Assembly (NCBI GenBank): GCA_018857735.1
Contig: JABMCL010000154.1
Location: 794,501-858,500, forward strand
Source: Alviniconcha marisindica
Lineage: Eukaryota; Mollusca; Gastropoda; Provannidae
Direction: 5' to 3'
DNA: 64,000 nucleotides
Part shown: piece after piece, positions 60,286 to 64,000 of the stretch
Layout of the letters: every line of letters begins with the position of its first letter
Numbering within the stretch: the first letter of the stretch is position 1
Notes under the pieces: generated by a model
Told to the model about the DNA's origin: nothing
The model's input: only the letters and a program-made list of their open reading frames with translations
Database searches by the model: none
Program-made: the position numbers and the translations under genes

Positions 60286-61400
60286 GATGTAGTAAGTAAG
60301 TGAATATGGTACTTAACGTCCACAGAAGCCACAAGGCTTATTACTGAGGGACGGGTTCAGTGTAGTTTACGTCCACAGAGAATGTACTGACGGGGCCTGA
60401 TCATAGTACATGTATTTATAATCTTTGGGCAGAGTTTGGAAGAAGGTGCCGGAAGAGTTTGGAGGAAGGTGCCGGAAAGCGAGCCGGCTTGGTGAGTGTG
60501 ATGCAGAGCCTGTCTGTTCCCTAAAGAGACAGACGGGCATTGGTCGCTCTGCGCGGGACTGCCGACTCAGTTCTCCTAGTGTTGCTTTACCGGCGTTTGC
60601 AGAGACCATAACGACTATTAGAGACTGACAGCCCATGACAGCCACGGCCTTGACTTTTGACACAGCTCCTGGGTAGGTAGTGTTGTTTAATGTCCTCGGA
60701 TGTCAGTTGACATATCAGGGACAAGCTGAGACAATGCCAAAGCATGGTTCAATACAGCTTTACGTCAGTCCACGGAAACCAGAAGGCTCGTTAGGACGGA
60801 CAGCCCAGGACGGCCACCTCGACTCTCACACAGCTCCTGAACTATGTACAGCTCCTGATCCCTGACTCAGTTGTTCAATGTTGCTTCAGTTACGTTTGCA
60901 CTGAGAGACCATAAGGACTATTAGGGACGGGGAGCCCAGGACGGCCACCTCGACTCTCACACAGCTGACAGTTAGCTCTGACTCAACTGTGTTTTTTTTC
61001 TTTTTCTTTCTTCATTTGCATGGTGCTTTACGTCCACAAAAACCATATGGCTTATTAGGGACGGAGGAAGAATGGGATAGGGAATGAGAGCCCAGGCCCA
61101 CCTTCCTTTCACACAGATTCTGAGACCTGTAACTCAGTTGTGGGAATCATTTTGCTTCAGTAACGTCCACAGATGATGATGATGAAGTGATGCTTAATGT
61201 CCTCAGATGTCAGTTGACATATTAGGGACAAGTTGTGACCAATGCCGGAGCACGGCTCAATAATTCTTTACGTCCACGGAAACCAGAAGGCTCGTTAGGA
61301 CGGACAGCTCAGGACGGCCACCTCGACTCTCACACAGCTCCTGAACTATGTCGTCCACAGAAGCGAGGTTGCTTATTAGGGACGGGGACAGGGGGGCAAG
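60286..61400 (-). mobile_element. Cluster of SINE tail fragments
   Basis: At least six fragments with the core CGTCCACAGAAACCATAAGG or its variant CGTCCACGGAAACCAGAAGG lie head to tail at about 60310, 60765, 60895, 61030, 61165 and 61270. Most are followed by GGGACGG and GCCCAGGACGGCCACCTCGA. They are in minus orientation, apparently from nested insertion or tandem duplication of one family. Confidence 0.75.
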
Positions 61401-62065
61401 GGGAAGAAAGAGTGAAGGCTCGATCCAGACACTCCGAGCATCGCTTTCCGGCACCTTCCCCCAAAGGATGTCGTAAACCAGTGCTTGGAGTTTGGGCCTG
61501 ATCGTAGGCACCGACCCGGAAGACCGAGGAGGCCGTGGACCGCCGCCAGAACAACAGAATGTTACGGCAGTGTCCCCTCGCCATTGCGCAGCAACTGGTC
61601 TACTACGTAATTGCTGTCCGTCTCAACTGCTGTGCGGAACAGTCACAATGACACTGTCCGTAGCTCCGCCTGCTGTTGAGAAACAACTGAAGCAAAAGAC
61701 AAGTCCAACTTTCAAGCCCAGCCCCACCTCCCTGCTCTTGATCTCTTCTGGGCTAACCGTTGAGGATCCAGCACCACCTCCTTCCTCTTGATCTCACATG
61801 GACCCGCAAAAGTGTCTGACTTCTTCGTGAGAGTCCAGCTGACCTCCCTCCTCGTGATCTCGCCTGGACTCTGCTCATTTGAGGCAACACGGCTCTATTA
61901 ATAATCTTTCGTATCAGCTAGTGCAGGCTACGTGCTGAAAAACGTATCCCGGTAGTCAGTAGCAACTCGGATAGTTCATGAATCACCGGACACATAATAA
62001 ACACCGCTCAGCATCAGAGGGTAAACGCCCAGGGAAGAGAAAAGTGTTGATTCCACCAGAGACGC

Positions 62066-62320
62066 TTAACCCCTTCACTGCCCCAGCCTGTAAAATTTTC
62101 CGGGCTCAAAGATGCACGGACGCGCCTGCAAAACAGTATACTTATTCCGGTCCTGTAACACATCCGCTTTCAAGGCTATACGTTTTGATGAAGATCTTTT
62201 CACATGCCAGTGCCAAAAAGAAGACAAAAAGGCTCAAGGGGTTCAAATTTCGGAGTTTGAAATTTGTCCGATTGGTCGCTTCGTCGTTTTCAAGTGACAA
62301 CATGGCAATGAAGGGGTTAA
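62066..62320. mobile_element. TTAA-bounded MITE family, copy 3
   Basis: 255 bp from TTAACCCCTTCACTGCC to GGCAATGAAGGGGTTAA, the best-preserved terminal repeats of the three. The interior includes AGATGCACGGACGCGCCTGC and TTTTCAAGTGACAACATGGC. CpG dinucleotides are retained here where copies 1 and 2 have TG/CA, so this copy may be younger or in less methylated DNA. Confidence 0.88.
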
Positions 62321-62410
62321 ATAGTGTTGCTGTACTCTATCTCTGCTTCCACTGGCTCCGGCATGACAGTTAGTGTCATCTTTCGGGCGATTTATATATA
62401 CATATAATTG

Positions 62411-62460
62411 GCGGGGGGTGGGGGGGGGGGGGGGGGGAGGAGTGGGGGGGGGGGGGGGGG
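62411..62460. repeat. Poly-G tract with short interruptions
   Basis: Two G-runs of about 17-20 separated by AGGAGT. Confidence 0.93.
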
Positions 62461-62580
62461 ATCTGGAACTTCTCATTCTTGTTGGTATTGTTGATCGTTT
62501 TTATAATAGCACTATTCTCCGCTCTCGAGCAGACTCACGTCGCTACGCTTTTGTCACATGTGATTCTAAATGAGTGACTG

Positions 62581-63012
62581 TCTTTTTTTTCTTCTTTTTT
62601 TATCACTGGGCACGTTTTGAATTTCCACCGAAGTGGTGTCGTAATTACAGCGCTGAAACTGCTACCGTGTCGGCGCGTTCTGTGTACACCGTACAACCAC
62701 ATGACGCACCATGTCATGTCACTTCGTGCAAAGCCGGTTACATACGTAAGGTGCATCAGAGCGTGTTTTGCAGCCTTGCGGCTGTAACCTGCCACCTGCA
62801 CTTTTGGCAGAATGACTGGGATCTTTTGCGTGCTTTTACGTAACGGATACGAAATAAAAGTCAGAACAAGAAATAAGAGACAGCATAATAGTCAAATGAC
62901 CCTGGAGAAGACTGAAAATTATCCCGCCCTTCCTGTCGCCGGGACTCGAACCCACGACCTTTTGATCACGAATCTGGCGCTCCAGCAACCACTGAACTAT
63001 CCCCAGGCCTGT
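62581..63012 (-). mobile_element. Second SINE family copy, tRNA-like head and A-rich tail
   Basis: The minus-strand head CCTGGGGATAGTTCAGTGGT has an A-box-like sequence and GTGGGTTCGAGTCCCGG is a clean B box and T-arm. A body of about 350 bp includes GTGCAGGTGGCAGGTTACAG, and the element ends in an A-rich tail (AAAAAAAGAAGAAAAAAAAG, 62584-62603). The head-body-tail order is that of a tRNA-derived SINE. Flanking target duplications are not obvious. Confidence 0.75.
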
Positions 63013-63095
63013 ACTGAAGAGACAGAATATGAAATAACTTGTTATGGTATTGTTGGTAGAGGTGAGTGGTGAACGCAGTTTTGAAGGCATAGTAA

Positions 63096-63424
63096 ACATG
63101 GTGCTTAACGTCCACAGAAACCATAAGGCTTATCATAGTAGGGATGGGGATAAGCCGGGGGGAAGGGGGTATGGAGGTGGGGCGGGGAGAGGGAGATTAT
63201 ATACCTATCGCTACACTGTCACCACCATAATGATTGCTGCATTAAGATTGGCAGCGGTGAGAGCCATTTTAATGTTTCAGTAGGAAGTGATGGACAAAGT
63301 CACAAGACAGTGTCCACAAACCACAACCTTTTTGACGAGAAAGGAGAGGCGAAGCGGTATCGAACCGAGGTCCTTCCGCTTACCAGCCTAACTAACGCCT
63401 TACCGCTAGGCCACACCGGCTCAC
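63096..63424 (-). mobile_element. SINE copy with complete tRNA-like head
   Basis: Read on the minus strand, it starts GCCGGTGTGGCCTAGCGGTA (A-box-like TGGCCTAGCGG), with B-box GGTTCGATACC about 40 bases on. The body contains GGTTGTGGTTTGTGGACACT and GGTGGTGACAGTGTAGCGAT, and it ends CTTATGGTTTCTGTGGACGT with TTAAGCACCATGTTTAC. This tail is the source of the many short fragments elsewhere in the window. It is not a functional tRNA gene: the head lacks a foldable acceptor stem. Confidence 0.8.
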
Positions 63425-63794
63425 AATTTTGAAGGCATGAAAGGATTGAATGTTATAGTGACGAGTCAGTGAGGGAGCAAATTCCATTGCTTTGGAGCAC
63501 GTACAGTCGGCTAGGAGAAATTTAATAGCGGCGTCAGCAGTGTCCGCACCGGCGCTTCAGTCAGTGTGACCAGATTCCAGCTGTACAGATACAGACTGAA
63601 CCTCAGGTCTGTGTCAACAGCATCAGTCTCAAATCGTTTCCGTAACCGCGGATGCCGTTTCCGTACAAACCGGCGTAACTACGCACGATACTTTTCTTCT
63701 CGTTTGCTCAGCTTCTGTCGCCTCCGTAGAAATTGAATAATATTACATGAGTCTCCGTTTCATTGGTCTCGGGCTATGGGCGTGATATCAATAC

Positions 63795-63795
<1 letters not shown>

Positions 63796-63853
<58 letters not shown>

Positions 63854-63920
63854 CGTGCGTGCGTGCGTGTTTGTGTGTCATGCTTATTAGCGTCCCCCCC
63901 CCCCCCCCCCCACACACACA
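63796..63920. repeat. (GT)n followed by poly-C
   Basis: About 50 bp of GT, a GTGCGTGCGTGC-like tail, then about 16 C and CACACACA. Confidence 0.93.
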
Positions 63921-64000
63921 GCGTGATCGCAGGCTACTGCATAGCGGCCGTGACGAAAACATCGGCAACAATTTGAAGTGAGGCCATAACTTTGAATGGG

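Larger units (their letters stand above)
57996..64000. other. Region upstream of LRCH, no gene recognised
   Basis: Apart from the promoter-proximal 120 bp, this 6 kb holds SINEs, SINE fragments, one MITE, a satellite and simple repeats. Open frames at 58354-58930, 60367-60663 and 61257-61511 cover repeat sequence and show no domain. GC and CpG content are higher than in the introns, especially 58800-59350 and 60060-60250. Confidence 0.65.

Noticed and set aside
60367..61584. Several 80-100-codon frames in the upstream region
   Set aside because: They overlap multi-copy SINE tail fragments, and the same peptides recur from repeat copies.
62928..63424. Two tRNA genes on the minus strand
   Set aside because: A- and B-box-like motifs are present, but the cloverleaf stems do not pair well and each head is joined to a repeated SINE body.

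Overview
This is metazoan nuclear DNA. About 3.4 percent of the window is recognisable protein-coding sequence, in 12 short exons with canonical GT/AG introns. The rest is intronic or intergenic and is dominated by microsatellites ((CA)n, (GA)n, (AT)n), very long poly-G/poly-C runs, minisatellites, MITE-like elements and tRNA-headed SINEs. I infer an invertebrate, most likely a mollusc such as a marine gastropod, from the repeat style. That species call is weak; nothing here is bacterial, viral or organellar.

The main gene runs on the minus strand. Exon 1 (57824-57995) carries the start codon, and the gene continues past the left edge of the window. Twelve exons can be joined with no reading-frame conflict (2192 nt, 730 complete codons): a short N-terminus, about eight leucine-rich repeats (exons 1-6), a serine-rich DSGYST segment (exon 7), a 238-residue Pro/Gln/His/Ser-rich disordered region (exon 8), a roughly 120-residue charged coiled coil (exons 9-11) and an acidic, aromatic segment (exon 12). 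The LRR block and its N-terminal lead-in match the LRCH family (leucine-rich repeat and calponin-homology proteins). The expected C-terminal calponin-homology domain is not in the window and should lie beyond position 1.

Layout: 1-14166, intron 12 start, exon 12 and a 13 kb microsatellite-rich intron 11; 14167-16221, coiled-coil exons 9-11 with decayed partial copies of exon 10; 16222-23474, exons 7-8; 23475-29638, a 6 kb intron with minisatellites and a MITE; 29639-33678, the tight LRR exon cluster (exons 2-6), each intron carrying tandem duplications; 33679-57823, a 24 kb first intron with satellites, MITEs and SINEs, and one convincing extra terminal exon on the same strand (44750-44903) encoding a membrane segment plus cytoplasmic tail of an unidentified protein; 57824-58100, first exon and promoter; 58100-64000, intergenic SINE and satellite sequence with no gene recognised.

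The observations most worth a second look are the same-strand terminal exon hidden in intron 1, tandem arrays growing from exon edges and splice donors, recurrent CAG/CAGT-type micro-insertions that distinguish repeat copies between 59.0 and 61.2 kb, a 168-bp higher-order satellite, and three MITE-like families. I found no clearly new enzymatic or defence system.
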